A stretch of 64,000 bases of DNA from Dictyobacter aurantiacus (GCF_003967515.1 NZ_BIFQ01000001.1:2418001-2482000), one strand, 5' to 3'; counted from the stretch's first letter, positions 1-9,565 are shown. Made by a program: numbers and translations. The notes: generated by a model not told the origin, from the sequence alone.

Positions 1-931
1 CCAGGCGGATCTGCTCGTTACCACTCGACATCAAATTATAGGTGATGCCCAGGTTGTTATAGACAGACGCCCAATCCAGGGGAGTATCCTCTTTTGAATA
101 GACGCTGAGGGCGGCCTGATAGCAATCTACCGCGTGGTGCAGACTGGCTTCGCTCTCATCACCGGGCATGTTGCGATACGCGTTGCCCATACTCTGCATG
201 GTGTTGGCCCACAGCTCTGGATGCCGGTCGAAGGTATTGACCTGCAGGGCCGCCTGGTAGTGAATGATCGAGCGTTCCAGATTCGTCTGGCGTTCGCCAC
301 CTGGCAGAAAGGCATAGACATTGGCCAGGCTAAACTGCGCCATTGCCCATTCCTGGGGTGTAGACTCACAGGTATAGACGCGTAACGAGGCCTCATAACA
401 AAGGATGGCTTTACGTAACGTCGAGTAACGATCATCGGAGGGAAGCAGACAATAGACATTGCCCAGGTTGTATTGGATGCTGGCCCATTGCTCGGGGAAC
501 GCTTCGAATGTATATACCTCAAGGCATGCCTGCAAGCAACTCAGGGCTTTAAAGAGCGCCGGACGGCGATTACCACTGGGGAGATATAAATAGGTCAGAG
601 CCAGCTCATACTGGACCTGCGCCCAATCGAGGGGATGTTCTTCACTGGTAAACACTTCCAATGAAGATTGCAGGGCGGCCAGCGCTTTATTTAAATGCTG
701 CTGGCGTTCAGGACCAGCGGTTGAATTGCGATATGCGATGCCTAACTGTTGCTGAGTCCTGGCCCATTCGATGGGCGAGCTTTGTAAAGAATAGAGACTC
801 AACGCTTTCTGGAAGCAAGTAATGGCCAGCTTCAGGTTGGCCTGTTGATCTCCCGTGGAAATGTTACGATATTTTATACCCAATGCATATTGGGCATCAG
901 CGGCTGTACGCCACTCGTTGTCGTCTTTCAT
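1..931 (-). CDS. Tetratricopeptide-repeat protein, partial (C-terminus outside window)
   Basis: Reading frame open from an ATG at 931 down to the window edge, about 310 residues with no stop. It begins MKDDNEWRTAADAQYALG and consists of a repeating unit of about 49 residues. Each unit has a [S/T/H]P-x-[D/E]-WA anchor, a Y/LG-x-x-Y helix (QQLGIAYRN, YNLGNVYCL, NNLGITYNL) and a CY/FQ-x-AL-x-VY helix. At least six units are visible, so it is an extended TPR superhelix, probably a protein-interaction scaffold. Such arrays often continue into a CHAT or other effector domain, which would lie beyond the window. It precedes no gene on its own strand here. It lies just downstream of the XRE-TPR regulator, so the two may be functionally linked; that is inference. 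Confidence 0.85.
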   Translation of the reverse strand, partial: MKDDNEWRTAADAQYALGIKYRNISTGDQQANLKLAITCFQKALSLYSLQSSPIEWARTQQQLGIAYRNSTAGPERQQHLNKALAALQSSLEVFTSEEHPLDWAQVQYELALTYLYLPSGNRRPALFKALSCLQACLEVYTFEAFPEQWASIQYNLGNVYCLLPSDDRYSTLRKAILCYEASLRVYTCESTPQEWAMAQFSLANVYAFLPGGERQTNLERSIIHYQAALQVNTFDRHPELWANTMQSMGNAYRNMPGDESEASLHHAVDCYQAALSVYSKEDTPLDWASVYNNLGITYNLMSSGNEQIRL

Positions 932-1109
932 TCCAAAATAACATCCTGCATGTGACGAAAAGGAGGGGCCCCTCCAGGCGCGTTATATGCGTAAAACTAA
1001 AAACTTCTCATATGGATTGTATGTTGTGCCTTGCTGCTTGTCAACTATGTTCTCTTTGCTCAGGATGAGTTTTTTGCGTGGCACCCGTGCTGAGATAAAG
1101 AATTCCAGT

Positions 1110-2312
1110 TCAGCTCTGAAAAAGGATCGCCAGCGCCTTCACGCGTGATTCCTGCCCCCAGATGGCCAGCATGTGTTGATAGAGCGCGTAGATTTCGCCG
1201 AACACCAGCTCACTATTGATGGCGCGCGCCGTCCTGGCTGCGGCCTCAAGGTAGATGCAGGACTGGATCATATTGCCGAGCACCAGCGAGGTATAGGCGC
1301 GATACTTTAAAAACTCGGCACGCATGCGTTCACAGGGTACCGGTTTGAGCTCATCCACCTGGGCAAACGCCTCCCAGGCCATTTTGGGCTGCCCCAGTCT
1401 GAGGAAAACCAATCCCTGATACAGGTATAGCATGGAGCGGTCACAGCGCGCATAGGTGGCGCAGGCATCTTCTTCTGGCTTCTCGGGGAAGACCGCCAGC
1501 GCCAGCTTTAAAAACTGCAGGGCCTCCGTCTCGCGTCCCATAGTGGCCTGTATCTCGGCCAGCCCGGCAAAGATCCAGCTATGGAGCATGGGAGAGATGC
1601 TATCGTTGTTGGTGTTGATGCGATGCAAGGCGTTATTATAAGCGTTAAGCGCCGAGCCAACGCGCTTGCGCGCGGCAAAGATGGTCGCCAGGCGAATCTG
1701 AGCCGCGACGTAGAGATTCCAGTCCCTGCCCAGCTGGCTATACACCAGGGACTGGGTGCCGTTCGCCTCGGCGGACGCGAAATCTCCACGCTGTAGATCC
1801 AGTAGCGCGATCAATTGATAGGCCTGCGCGGTCAGGCCGGCGGCCTTTTTTTGCGCGGGACCGGGGGTCAGGGTCGGCTTCAATAAACGCGTCAGGTAGC
1901 TTGGGAGCAACCGCTCCAGTTCTCGCTGGCCTCCCCCCATATACCGCTCCCAGCAGGAGGTCAGCCCGAGGGACCACTCCTCTAAAGAGGCCGGGAGATC
2001 CTCTTCAGCGATCTCGACCGTATCATCTTCATCTACCTCCTCTATACCGTCCACGTTCAGCGTAGAGGAAAGGCCGGTGAGCTTGTCCAGCGTATGCGCC
2101 TGCTTGATACGATTCGCCACAAATCCCAGTTCCGCGGGCGACATGGCAAAAACTTTGCACAGGGCATCTAACGAGGCATGGCGTGGCCTCTGAGCGCCAG
2201 ATTCCCACCGAATATATGTACTCCGACTCACGCCCACCAACCCACTGACAAACTCTGGTGTCCACGCTCTCTGCATGCGAGCAGATTTGAGCATGCGGTT
2301 CTGTTTTTCCAT
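1110..2312 (-). CDS. XRE-family transcriptional regulator with TPR-like C-terminal half
   Basis: About 400 residues. The N-terminal 65 residues form a Cro/CI helix-turn-helix (SARMQRAWTPEFVSGLVGVS, then STYIRWESGAQRPRHASLDAL). An acidic linker follows near residues 100-120, then about 280 helical residues with TPR-like spacing (AYQLIALLDLQRGDFASAEA, ARCDRSMLYLYQGLVFLRLG). The start is placed at ATG 2312 (MEKQNRM), which has a GAGG five bases upstream, rather than at 2330. This architecture is common in large-genome soil bacteria, where the TPR part senses a peptide or protein partner. An exact inverted repeat at 2453-2477, about 150 bp upstream, is a candidate autoregulatory site. The partner and ligand are unknown. 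Confidence 0.85.
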   Translation of the reverse strand: MEKQNRMLKSARMQRAWTPEFVSGLVGVSRSTYIRWESGAQRPRHASLDALCKVFAMSPAELGFVANRIKQAHTLDKLTGLSSTLNVDGIEEVDEDDTVEIAEEDLPASLEEWSLGLTSCWERYMGGGQRELERLLPSYLTRLLKPTLTPGPAQKKAAGLTAQAYQLIALLDLQRGDFASAEANGTQSLVYSQLGRDWNLYVAAQIRLATIFAARKRVGSALNAYNNALHRINTNNDSISPMLHSWIFAGLAEIQATMGRETEALQFLKLALAVFPEKPEEDACATYARCDRSMLYLYQGLVFLRLGQPKMAWEAFAQVDELKPVPCERMRAEFLKYRAYTSLVLGNMIQSCIYLEAAARTARAINSELVFGEIYALYQHMLAIWGQESRVKALAILFQS

Positions 2313-2452
2313 AGTATCCTCGCCCAACACATTTTATCTGGTTTTGTTATAAGCCCATGACTCATGGTACGTCAAATATAAAACTTAAAATATAGCCAGC
2401 AGACAGTCAAGGTTAGCGTATTCGCTGGCCGGGCCAGCATAGGAATATATTG

Positions 2453-2477
2453 TATATGACTCATTTTGAGTCATATA
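2453..2477. promoter_or_regulatory. Inverted repeat, candidate operator
   Basis: Perfect 11-bp arms (TATATGACTCA / TGAGTCATATA) separated by TTT, in the divergent region between the XRE-TPR gene (start 2312) and the DUF4397 gene (start 2885). The symmetry and length fit a dimeric HTH repressor site. A related half-site, TGACTCATGG, lies near 2357. Assignment to the neighbouring XRE protein is inference. Confidence 0.4.
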
Positions 2478-2530
2478 ACAAAATTCTATTGTATCTATTT
2501 AGCGCTTAAAGAGCGCTAATAATTTTACCT

Positions 2531-2604
2531 GTGGCGTTGCGGACCATGGTCCGCAACGCCACAAAAATTCAGGTTGATGCCGTAGGCATCAATCAGACCT
2601 GAAT
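2531..2604. repeat. Two adjacent palindromes in divergent intergenic region
   Basis: 2531-2562 is a 32-bp perfect palindrome with no loop (centre CCATGG, outer GTGGCGTTGC). Five bases later, 2567-2604 forms a second nested hairpin: outer arms ATTCAGGT / ACCTGAAT, inner arms TTGATGCC / GGCATCAA around GTA. Neither is followed by a T-run, so they do not look like simple terminators. The remainder of the 2313-2884 gap is AT-rich and shows no gene. Confidence 0.7.
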
Positions 2605-2884
2605 AGGTATATTCCATTTATAAATATCGTCCAATCAAAGTAACAAATTGAGAAGAGGGTGGTTGAGGAATGAAAGGTAAAATAAGGAAAGTAATACTTT
2701 TTCATAACCGAATTACTACCAGGATAGCTACTATTTTAAACATTCCTACGACATAATTAGAATAGCGTCACACCGTTCCACATGTCCTTATTGCTTTTCA
2801 AATGAATATACACCTCATCTATACCATTGTTTTCATAGCTGTCTTAATCAAGCGGATTTATACATTGAGAAGAGAGAATATAGA

Positions 2885-3727
2885 ATGAAGGGTTTACTGT
2901 ACCCTACCCGGCTGCTCCGCCGCGGCGGTCTCCTGGTGGGTATCATGTTTTTGCTGGGATTTTTTGGCCTGGGTACCGTTTCCACACACTCGGCATTGGC
3001 GGATGCAAATACATCGTATGTTCGTGTCATTCATGCCTCACCTTTTGTGGGCACAGCCGATGTTTTTGTGGATGGGAAAGCGTTCCTCAATAGCTTTCAA
3101 TTTGCGTCGGTCACAGATTACGCGGCTCTACCGTCTGGCAACCACAAGGTACAGATCGCGCTGGTGGGTAAAGGGATTGGCGCGTCGGCCCTGACCAAAA
3201 CGCTACCAGTTGAGACGGGCAAGGCATATACTGTGGCGGCCATCGGTGCGACGCCTCAAACGCTGGATCTGCAGGTATTTGTCGATAACAATAAAGTGTC
3301 GGCCAACCAGGCCAGGGTACGTGTATACCACCTGATTCCTGACGCGGGACAGATCGATGCAACCATCGGGGAAGACAATACCGTCAAAAATATGGCTTAT
3401 CGGGATGGTAGCTCTTATATTGATATGGATACCGGCCCCTGCGAGTTCAAGGTGACGGTACCGCTCGTCAATCAAACACTTGCGGTTCCCAAAACACTGG
3501 CACCCAATACCATTACCAGCGTCTTCGCCGTTGGTATGGTCAAAGGCAACCCAAAGGCTCAGCTGGTCACTGCAACCACGCCTGGCATTCCAGGTCTACC
3601 GCAGACGGGCGCCGTGCCGGTCTTGCCCGATGCCGCGACACCGGATGCCCCCCTGCTGCAACTCACTATGGTACTGCTGCTGGCCATCGGCTTCGGGGTA
3701 ATACGCCACGGCTGGCGACACGCCTAG
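2885..3727 (+). CDS. DUF4397 surface protein with LPxTG-like motif and C-terminal membrane helix
   Basis: 280 residues. There is an N-terminal signal/anchor (basic MKGLLYPTRLLRRGG, then a hydrophobic stretch to about residue 38). Two DUF4397-like beta domains follow: SYVRVIHASPFVGTADVFVD with YAALPSGNHKVQIA, and a second starting ARVRVYHLIPDAGQIDATI. The tail has LPQTG near residue 239, a Pro/Ala linker, a membrane helix (LLQLTMVLLLAIGFGVI) and basic RHGWRHA. It is probably exported and anchored outside the membrane. The gap between LPQTG and the helix is longer than in a standard sortase signal, so sortase processing is uncertain. The lipoprotein gene follows 27 bp downstream and is probably co-transcribed. 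Confidence 0.8.
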   Translation: MKGLLYPTRLLRRGGLLVGIMFLLGFFGLGTVSTHSALADANTSYVRVIHASPFVGTADVFVDGKAFLNSFQFASVTDYAALPSGNHKVQIALVGKGIGASALTKTLPVETGKAYTVAAIGATPQTLDLQVFVDNNKVSANQARVRVYHLIPDAGQIDATIGEDNTVKNMAYRDGSSYIDMDTGPCEFKVTVPLVNQTLAVPKTLAPNTITSVFAVGMVKGNPKAQLVTATTPGIPGLPQTGAVPVLPDAATPDAPLLQLTMVLLLAIGFGVIRHGWRHA

Positions 3728-3754
3728 TCGATTACTATGTGAAAGGGAGTACGC

Positions 3755-3982
3755 ATGCGAAAAAAGATGATCTGCTTTATCTGGCTGGGCTGCGGCATGC
3801 TGCTCCTGTTAAGCGGCTGTGGTCAGGCTACATTGCCGGCTCCAGCTCCACTGGCGAAGCAGACGCGAAAACGGCCACCGCACACCGCCGCTACGCCGCT
3901 ACCCACTCCAACTCCTAAACCGATTATCGCTACCCCAGCGAACAACAAACCTCTGCCAGGATGGTGGTTTTTACCCGTTTAG
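3755..3982 (+). CDS. Small proline-rich lipoprotein
   Basis: 75 residues. It has a lipoprotein signal: basic MRKKMIC, hydrophobic core, and the lipobox LLSGC with the acceptor Cys at residue 22. The mature part is Pro/Thr/Lys-rich (TPLPTPTPKPI) and ends GWWFLPV. A good ribosome site (AAGGGAG) precedes the ATG. There is no recognisable domain. It sits between the DUF4397 protein and the Ser/Thr kinase on the same strand and may belong to the same unit. Confidence 0.65.
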   Translation: MRKKMICFIWLGCGMLLLLSGCGQATLPAPAPLAKQTRKRPPHTAATPLPTPTPKPIIATPANNKPLPGWWFLPV

Positions 3983-4084
3983 GGTAAAATATGTATCTGA
4001 TGCGTATATCTGCTTAGCTTAGTGTATACATATAAAGGACGCAAGAGATATCGTACCCATTGTTCTGAATCTGCGAGGTATTGT

Positions 4085-5680
4085 GTGCTCCAGGACCAGT
4101 TAACGCTTCCGCTCGGAGCGATCATACAGGATAGCGAGGGTGGACGCTACCTTATTGAAGATTTGCTTGGACAGGGAGGCTTTAGCGCCGTCTACCTGGT
4201 GCGCGAACGGCGTGCAAGACAAACACGCTATGCGCTGAAAGAGGTAATCGATCCTGATCATCATGAACGCAGCCAGCTGAGCTTTGAAGCCGGCTTGCTG
4301 CGGCGTCTCTCGCATCGCGCTCTACCACGGGTGTACCAGGTTTTTGAGGATACTCAGCTTAACCGCATCTATATGCTCATGGATTATATACAGGGGAAAG
4401 ATCTGGAACAGTTGCGCCGCGAACAACCAGAGAAGCGCTTCTCCCTCGCTCTGACCCTGACCCTGCTGAACCCTATCGTTGATGCATTGACATATTTGCA
4501 TACAAGAGAGGCGCCGATCATCCATCGCGATATCAAACCCTCGAATATCATTATCCCCATCAACACCGGTGAGGCCATGCTGGTAGACTTCGGGCTGGCG
4601 AAAGAATATGTCGAGGATAAAACGACCAGCGTCTTTCGCTACGGAACGCCCGGTTACGCGGCCCCAGAGCAGTATGGGCAGGGAACCAATATTCGCACCG
4701 ACATCTACGCCCTGGGCGCGACTATTTACACCTTACTGACGGGCAAGGTACCGACCGATGCTCTGACGCGCACCATGGAGCAGACACAGGTCGATCCCTT
4801 AAAGTCCGCACACACAATCTGTCCCTCGATCAGCCCAAATATTTCTAACGTGATCGCGAAAGCCATGAGCCTGCGCATAGAGGATCGCTATGCCTCGATC
4901 GAGGCATTCTGGCAGGCGCTGAGTATCGCGGTCGTAGCGCCTGATGGCGCTGTAACGGGTCCGATCACAAAGATGTTGGACTCCACCCGGCTTGAGCTCT
5001 CGCAGCAGGACATCGCTGTTTTGTCTACGGCCAAACAACTGGTTGGTCCGCAGAAACCCACAGCCAATGCGCGTCCATTGCCAGGACTCAGGATAAACAG
5101 AACCTATGGTCATGTAAATAAGGAGGCGGCCAGCCGCAAGAAGGTCTTGCTCGGCCTGCTGGCCCTGATCCTGATTGCCGGGTTCACAGATCTCTTCCTG
5201 GCTACCAATATCTGGAAGCACCAGCGTCATTCTGTCGTCAGTACGCCAATCATCCAGCGTTCCCAATCGACCGCAACGCCATCGCCGATATTTGCCTGCA
5301 AAAGTCAGTATGCCATTTCGCCCGCTGCCAACGATGGTACCATCCTGGCTTCCTGCTATACCGGAACCATGAACCATGTCGGTCTGAGCCTGGGCAACAG
5401 ATCCTTCCAATTCTTGTACATTAAAGAAACATCCTCCGGTCAGCTCTCGGGCCAGTTCGTTACAGACGGACAGCGTGGTCCATTCACCGGCGCGGTGAGT
5501 AAAGCTGGCGAGATCAGCATTACCGTCACCCTGACCTCTGGTCAGATCATCAAATTCACCGGAACTACCAACACTGGGGATCAGATAGCGGGCAAAAGCT
5601 TTACTATCTATAATAGTGCCACCCAGTCCAATCCCCAGGACTATGGGGATTGGACGGCCATGCCGTACCAGGGGAAGTAG
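4085..5680 (+). CDS. Membrane-anchored serine/threonine protein kinase
   Basis: About 531 residues from GTG 4085, which has GCGAGG six bases upstream; an upstream GTG at 4022 has no ribosome site. The kinase domain comes first: glycine loop GQGGFSAVY, ATP-binding Lys in YALKEV, catalytic loop HRDIKPSN, DFG (VDFGLAKEY), and an APE-like APEQYG. A membrane helix (VLLGLLALILIAGFTDLFLA) follows near residue 365, and a beta-rich extracytoplasmic tail of about 150 residues ends the protein. Bacterial kinases of this layout sense outside signals and phosphorylate cytoplasmic targets. The extracellular part, with GTMNHVGLSLGNRSFQFLYI, has no family that I recognise. Long palindromes follow directly downstream. 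Confidence 0.9.
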   Translation: MLQDQLTLPLGAIIQDSEGGRYLIEDLLGQGGFSAVYLVRERRARQTRYALKEVIDPDHHERSQLSFEAGLLRRLSHRALPRVYQVFEDTQLNRIYMLMDYIQGKDLEQLRREQPEKRFSLALTLTLLNPIVDALTYLHTREAPIIHRDIKPSNIIIPINTGEAMLVDFGLAKEYVEDKTTSVFRYGTPGYAAPEQYGQGTNIRTDIYALGATIYTLLTGKVPTDALTRTMEQTQVDPLKSAHTICPSISPNISNVIAKAMSLRIEDRYASIEAFWQALSIAVVAPDGAVTGPITKMLDSTRLELSQQDIAVLSTAKQLVGPQKPTANARPLPGLRINRTYGHVNKEAASRKKVLLGLLALILIAGFTDLFLATNIWKHQRHSVVSTPIIQRSQSTATPSPIFACKSQYAISPAANDGTILASCYTGTMNHVGLSLGNRSFQFLYIKETSSGQLSGQFVTDGQRGPFTGAVSKAGEISITVTLTSGQIIKFTGTTNTGDQIAGKSFTIYNSATQSNPQDYGDWTAMPYQGK

Positions 5681-5760
5681 CGCTAGCGCTGGGCAGGCGC
5701 TCAAAGAGCGTGTGTTGGTGCCTCCGGCTCCTGACTCTACGCGCCTACGGCGCTCATAAA

Positions 5761-5872
5761 GTTTTTATATGTGTGATGGTGCAATTCTTGCGCGATGCGC
5801 AAGAATTGCACCATCACACATATAAAAACACTGCGGCCGCGCATGCGGCCACCCATGTGGGGGCGTCCACCT
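5761..5872 (+). repeat. Compound palindrome element, copy A
   Basis: 5761-5829 is a perfect palindrome: 33-bp arms around a GAT loop, outer edge GTTTTTATATG / CATATAAAAAC. The T-run is on the 5' side and the A-run on the 3' side, the reverse of a terminator. It is followed at 5831-5872 by a GC-rich module (GCGGCCGCGCATGCGGCC, then GTGGGGGCGTCCACC). Related modules adjoin palindromes at 6033, 14566, 19091 and 21857, so this is one copy of a dispersed compound repeat. Confidence 0.75.
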
Positions 5873-5935
5873 CTAGCCGCCATTGTGGTCTGCCTGCCAG
5901 GGAGGAATGTTGGCTGCGGCTGGCGCTGAATACCT

Positions 5936-6069
5936 GTGCGCCCTCGTTCCTCACAGGTTCATTGTTGGCTGCGGCTGGCGCGTCTAGCGCCAGCCGCAGC
6001 CAACAATGAACCTGTGAGGAACGAGGGCGCACATGCGGCCGCCCGTGCGGGGGCACCAACGTACCTGGC
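5936..6069 (+). repeat. Compound palindrome element, copy B (97-bp perfect palindrome)
   Basis: 5936-6032 has perfect 46-bp arms around the loop GTCTA, the longest palindrome in the window. An 18-bp piece of the left arm (GTTGGCTGCGGCTGGCGC, 5964-5981) also occurs as a direct copy at 5909-5926. The GC module follows at 6033-6069 (GCGGCCGCCCGTGCGGGGGC). The 5681-6197 gap otherwise holds no gene. The tRNA-Leu promoter begins about 130 bp further on. Confidence 0.75.
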
Positions 6070-6197
6070 ACACCTATCCCATCCTCCTTCATTTATAATG
6101 AAAGAACATATAGAGCCATAAAAATCTTAGGGCCACGGGTTACAGCGGCAATGCACTGGAATAAGTGTAAACCGAACGGAATACAGCCAAAATTATC

Positions 6198-6227
6198 TTG
6201 ACATAGGGTAAGCTACTGATGTATTAT
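6198..6227 (+). promoter_or_regulatory. Promoter of tRNA-Leu
   Basis: TTGACA at 6198-6203 and TATTAT at 6222-6227 with an 18-bp spacer, about 40 bp before the tRNA-Leu 5' end. This is a sigma-70 type match. Confidence 0.7.
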
Positions 6228-6267
6228 CCACAAGTGGAGACCATTGTCTCTTATCCGTTAAGTACAT

Positions 6268-6350
6268 GGGCGGTTGCTGAAACTGGTAGACAGGGCAGAC
6301 TTAGGATCTGTTGGTGATGAACCGTGAGAGTTCGAGTCTCTCACCGCCCA
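6268..6350 (+). tRNA. tRNA-Leu (anticodon TAG)
   Basis: Acceptor stem GGGCGGT / ACCGCCC with discriminator A. The anticodon arm GCAGA-CTTAGGA-TCTGT gives TAG, and there is a long type-II variable arm. The T-arm is GAGAG-TTCGAGT-CTCTC. CCA is not encoded. tRNA-Gly follows 34 bp downstream, probably in the same transcript. Confidence 0.95.
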
Positions 6351-6384
6351 CTTACAAATGTATTATAATGGTAAACGCAGTTAA

Positions 6385-6459
6385 GCGGGAGTGGCTCAGT
6401 GGTAGAGCACTTCCTTGCCAAGGAAGATGTCGCGGGTTCGAATCCCGTCTCCCGCTCCA
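6385..6459 (+). tRNA. tRNA-Gly (anticodon GCC), first copy
   Basis: Cloverleaf with acceptor GCGGGAG / CTCCCGC and anticodon loop TTGCCAA. CCA is encoded at 6457-6459, unlike the tRNA-Leu beside it. The gene is identical base for base, including CCA, to the copy at 22942-23016 on the other strand. The 6460-6786 gap downstream shows no further gene. Confidence 0.95.
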
Positions 6460-6786
6460 ACTTATCTATGACAGAGGGCATCCGCAAGGCTGCCCTCTAT
6501 GGTAAGCGCACATGCAACCTGCATCAGACGTAGAGTACAACACGTTTGTAACGTATACAGATAGTTGGTGAATGCGGTTTTATGCAAGCTTCTGCTGTGG
6601 GGTGGTCTATGGTAGTGATTCCCCCCTGCGCTTCCCGTAGTCTAATTTCAATTCTCTCAAATACGTGACACAGGCATAATGCTTGTATAGCCGGTGTCGC
6701 GGAGCAGAAGTAAAAAGTAGCTTTGCAGCAAAGTTAAACACTGTCAAGTGACATGAATACAACAAAAAAAACCTGTTGGAGGAAAT

Positions 6787-8223
6787 GTGAAGGTCTCTGT
6801 AGAAAAGTTGCCAACAAGTGAGGCCGTCCTGAATGTAGATGTGACATGGGACGAGATGCAAAAGGCTTCCGATAAAGCGTATCGCAAACTGGTCAAACAA
6901 GTCGATATACAGGGCTTCCGTCGTGGCAAAGCACCCCGCGCCATCCTGGAACGCCGTGTAGGTAAAGAGTATATTTATCAAGAGGGTCTTGATGACCTGA
7001 TCTCAGAGGCCTATCGTAACGCTCTGAAAGAAAATGATCTTACTCCGATCACCCAGCCGAAACTGGATGCCCCTGTCTTCGAGATGGGCCAGGATTACCA
7101 CTTCAGCCTGACGGTTCCCATCATTACCCCGGTCAAGTTGCCCGATTATAAATCTATGCATTTTGACCGCGAAGAGGCCACGGTAACCTCAGAAGAGGTT
7201 GAGAAGGAGATCGAGTCATTCCAGAATCGCCTGGCCGAGTGGGAGAGCGTTGATCGCCCTGTAGAATACAACGATCGCATTAAGGCTGACCTGAAACTGA
7301 CCTCAGGTGATCAGCAGATCTCGGATCTCAAAGATAACACCTTTGAGATTACCAATGAGCGCCACGGCCTGTTTTCCGGCATGGACGAGTATCTCATCGG
7401 CATGAAGGCCGGAGAGAGCAAATCTTTTACCACCACCATCCCTGAAGATTACAGCAACGAGAAGCTGGCCGGAAAAGAAGCAAACTACGAAGTAACCGTT
7501 AATACGGTCGAGGCCAAACAGGTCCCTGAACTGGATGACGAGTTCGCGAAAAAAGTAAGCGACGACCAGTTCGATAACATGGAAGACCTGCGTAAAGCGG
7601 TCAGCGACAACATCCTGGAACGCAAGAAACGCACAATTAACGAGGAACTGCGCGAGACCGCCATGAAGGCCATTATCGATCAGACCGAATTCTCGATCCA
7701 CCCGGTACTGATTGATGAGGAAGTAGCCGAGATGGAGCACCAGTTTGGTCACATGCTTGAGCAGCAACACCTCAACATGGCCCAGTACCTGAAGATGGTC
7801 AACAAAACTCCTGAGGAATACCGTCAGGAGCTCCGCCCAGAAGCTGAAGATCGCATCAAACGTCAGCTGGTCCAGGAGCAGATCGCTAACGAAGAAAATA
7901 TCACGGTTGAGCCTTCTGAGATTGAGGCGCTCTTCAACGCCTACGAGCAGATCGGCCAGCCGCTACCACAGACAGAAGATCAGATTCGTTCCCTGATGCT
8001 GAGCTTCCGCCGCGAAAAGACGCTTTCCCGCCTGATCGAGCTAACCACCGATCCCGATCCCGACGCGGAAAACGAGGAGGAAGAGGCGGCAGAGGATGCG
8101 GCAGTAGCTAACGCTGAGGCGGCGGCACTGGCAAGCGAGACCGAGGCCACTGATAGCAGTGCCGAGGAGACCGCTGCAGCAACACCTCTACCCGGCGACC
8201 AAACAACGGAGACAGTAGAGTAG
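6787..8223 (+). CDS. tig: Trigger factor
   Basis: 478 residues from GTG 6787 with GGAGG five bases upstream. This is the ribosome-associated chaperone and peptidyl-prolyl isomerase. The N-terminal ribosome-binding domain carries the signature [17 protein letters not shown] near residue 44. A FKBP-like domain follows at about 155-245 ([31 protein letters not shown]), then the C-terminal helical chaperone arms. The tail (from about residue 425) is a low-complexity Glu/Ala/Thr run ([20 protein letters not shown]) not found in textbook trigger factors. clpX follows 49 bp downstream; the usual clpP between tig and clpX is absent here. Confidence 0.95.
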   Translation: MKVSVEKLPTSEAVLNVDVTWDEMQKASDKAYRKLVKQVDIQGFRRGKAPRAILERRVGKEYIYQEGLDDLISEAYRNALKENDLTPITQPKLDAPVFEMGQDYHFSLTVPIITPVKLPDYKSMHFDREEATVTSEEVEKEIESFQNRLAEWESVDRPVEYNDRIKADLKLTSGDQQISDLKDNTFEITNERHGLFSGMDEYLIGMKAGESKSFTTTIPEDYSNEKLAGKEANYEVTVNTVEAKQVPELDDEFAKKVSDDQFDNMEDLRKAVSDNILERKKRTINEELRETAMKAIIDQTEFSIHPVLIDEEVAEMEHQFGHMLEQQHLNMAQYLKMVNKTPEEYRQELRPEAEDRIKRQLVQEQIANEENITVEPSEIEALFNAYEQIGQPLPQTEDQIRSLMLSFRREKTLSRLIELTTDPDPDAENEEEEAAEDAAVANAEAAALASETEATDSSAEETAAATPLPGDQTTETVE

Positions 8224-8272
8224 AAATGCAACCATTTGGTGCTGTGTTGTACATGCAGGAAAGGTAACAGAC

Positions 8273-9565
8273 GTGGCAAACTCAAAGAATATGCGTACGA
8301 CATACCGGTGCTCTTTTTGCGGCAAAAGCCAGGACCAGGTTCAGCGTTTAATCGCTGGTCCTGGCGGTGTCTATATCTGTGATGAGTGTATCGACCTCTG
8401 TCGAGAAATCATCGAGGAAGAGCAAGCCACTGTTGCCAAGCCTCGCCTCCAGACGGGCAAACTACCCACGCCGAAGAAGATCTACGAGCAGCTCAGCCAG
8501 TATGTGATCGGGCAGGAACGCGCCAAGAAGGCGTTGTCGGTAGCGGTCTATAACCACTACAAACGCGTTGGCGTTGGGATGCAGGTTGATGACGTCGAGC
8601 TAGGCAAGAGTAACATCTTGATGATTGGCCCTACCGGTAGCGGTAAGACCCTCCTGGCACAGACACTCGCCAAGGTCCTGGATGTGCCGTTCTGTATCGC
8701 CGATGCTACTGCCTTGACCGAGGCGGGTTATGTTGGTGAGGACGTAGAGAACATTCTCTTGCGTTTAATCCAGATGGCTGACTTCGATGTAGCCCGAGCG
8801 GAACGTGGGATAGTCTATATCGACGAAATCGACAAGATTGCTCGTAAGTCCGACAATCCTTCGATTACGCGTGATGTCTCTGGCGAAGGCGTGCAGCAGG
8901 CTTTGTTGAAGATCATTGAGGGCACGGTCGCCAACGTTCCACCCCAGGGTGGCCGTAAGCATCCACATCAAGACTTCATCCAGATCAATACAGCCAATAT
9001 CCTGTTTATCTGTGGTGGCGCCTTTGAAGGCCTGGACAAGATTGTCGAGCAACGCCTGGGCAGCAACAAGGCTATGGGCTTCCGTAACGCAGATAAAAAA
9101 GAAAAAACCACGCAGGTCAAGGAAAGCAACGAGACCGTGTTGGCGCAGCTCATCCCCGATGACCTGCTCAAATATGGCTTGATCCCTGAGTTTGTGGGAC
9201 GCCTTCCAGTCGAGGTTGCCCTCGACAGCCTGGATAAAGAAGCACTGATCCGTATTTTGACTGAGCCGAAGAACGCTATTGTCAAACAATATCAGAAATT
9301 CTTACAACTCGACCGCGTTGAACTTGTTTTCACGAACGATGCCCTGGAGGCCGCAGCCGAATGTGCCTTGCGTCAAAAGACGGGCGCACGCGGATTGCGT
9401 ACGATTATCGAGGACGTACTGTTAGATATTATGTACGAGATACCCTCTCGTGCCGATGTGAAAAAAGTGATTATTAATGGAGATGTGATAAACATCCATA
9501 ATAAACCGCTACTGGTAACGCGTGGTGAAAGAAATACAACCTATTCTGAAGATGAGTCTGCGTAA
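8273..9565 (+). CDS. clpX: ATP-dependent Clp protease ATP-binding subunit ClpX
   Basis: 430 residues from GTG 8273. This is the AAA+ unfoldase that feeds substrates to ClpP. The N-terminal zinc-binding domain has [10 protein letters not shown] and CDECIDLC. Walker A is [12 protein letters not shown], Walker B is [11 protein letters not shown], sensor/arginine features are around [13 protein letters not shown], and the C-terminal domain contains [15 protein letters not shown]. Length is normal for the family. The stop codon lies inside the loop of a terminator hairpin (9551-9577). clpP is not in the window. Confidence 0.97.
   Translation: MANSKNMRTTYRCSFCGKSQDQVQRLIAGPGGVYICDECIDLCREIIEEEQATVAKPRLQTGKLPTPKKIYEQLSQYVIGQERAKKALSVAVYNHYKRVGVGMQVDDVELGKSNILMIGPTGSGKTLLAQTLAKVLDVPFCIADATALTEAGYVGEDVENILLRLIQMADFDVARAERGIVYIDEIDKIARKSDNPSITRDVSGEGVQQALLKIIEGTVANVPPQGGRKHPHQDFIQINTANILFICGGAFEGLDKIVEQRLGSNKAMGFRNADKKEKTTQVKESNETVLAQLIPDDLLKYGLIPEFVGRLPVEVALDSLDKEALIRILTEPKNAIVKQYQKFLQLDRVELVFTNDALEAAAECALRQKTGARGLRTIIEDVLLDIMYEIPSRADVKKVIINGDVINIHNKPLLVTRGERNTTYSEDESA

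Noticed and set aside
3700..3727. Firm call of a sortase substrate for the DUF4397 protein
   Set aside because: LPQTG is separated from the membrane helix by a longer Pro/Ala stretch than usual and no sortase gene is in the window, so it was only noted.
4799..5704. Long open frame (301 residues) on the minus strand within the Ser/Thr kinase gene
   Set aside because: The plus strand has all kinase motifs. The antisense frame has no ribosome site or recognisable domain and is a shadow.
5761..6032. Reading the long palindromes as rho-independent terminators
   Set aside because: The T-run lies before and the A-run after the stem on both strands, the wrong order for termination; other hairpins in the window have the correct order and were called terminators.
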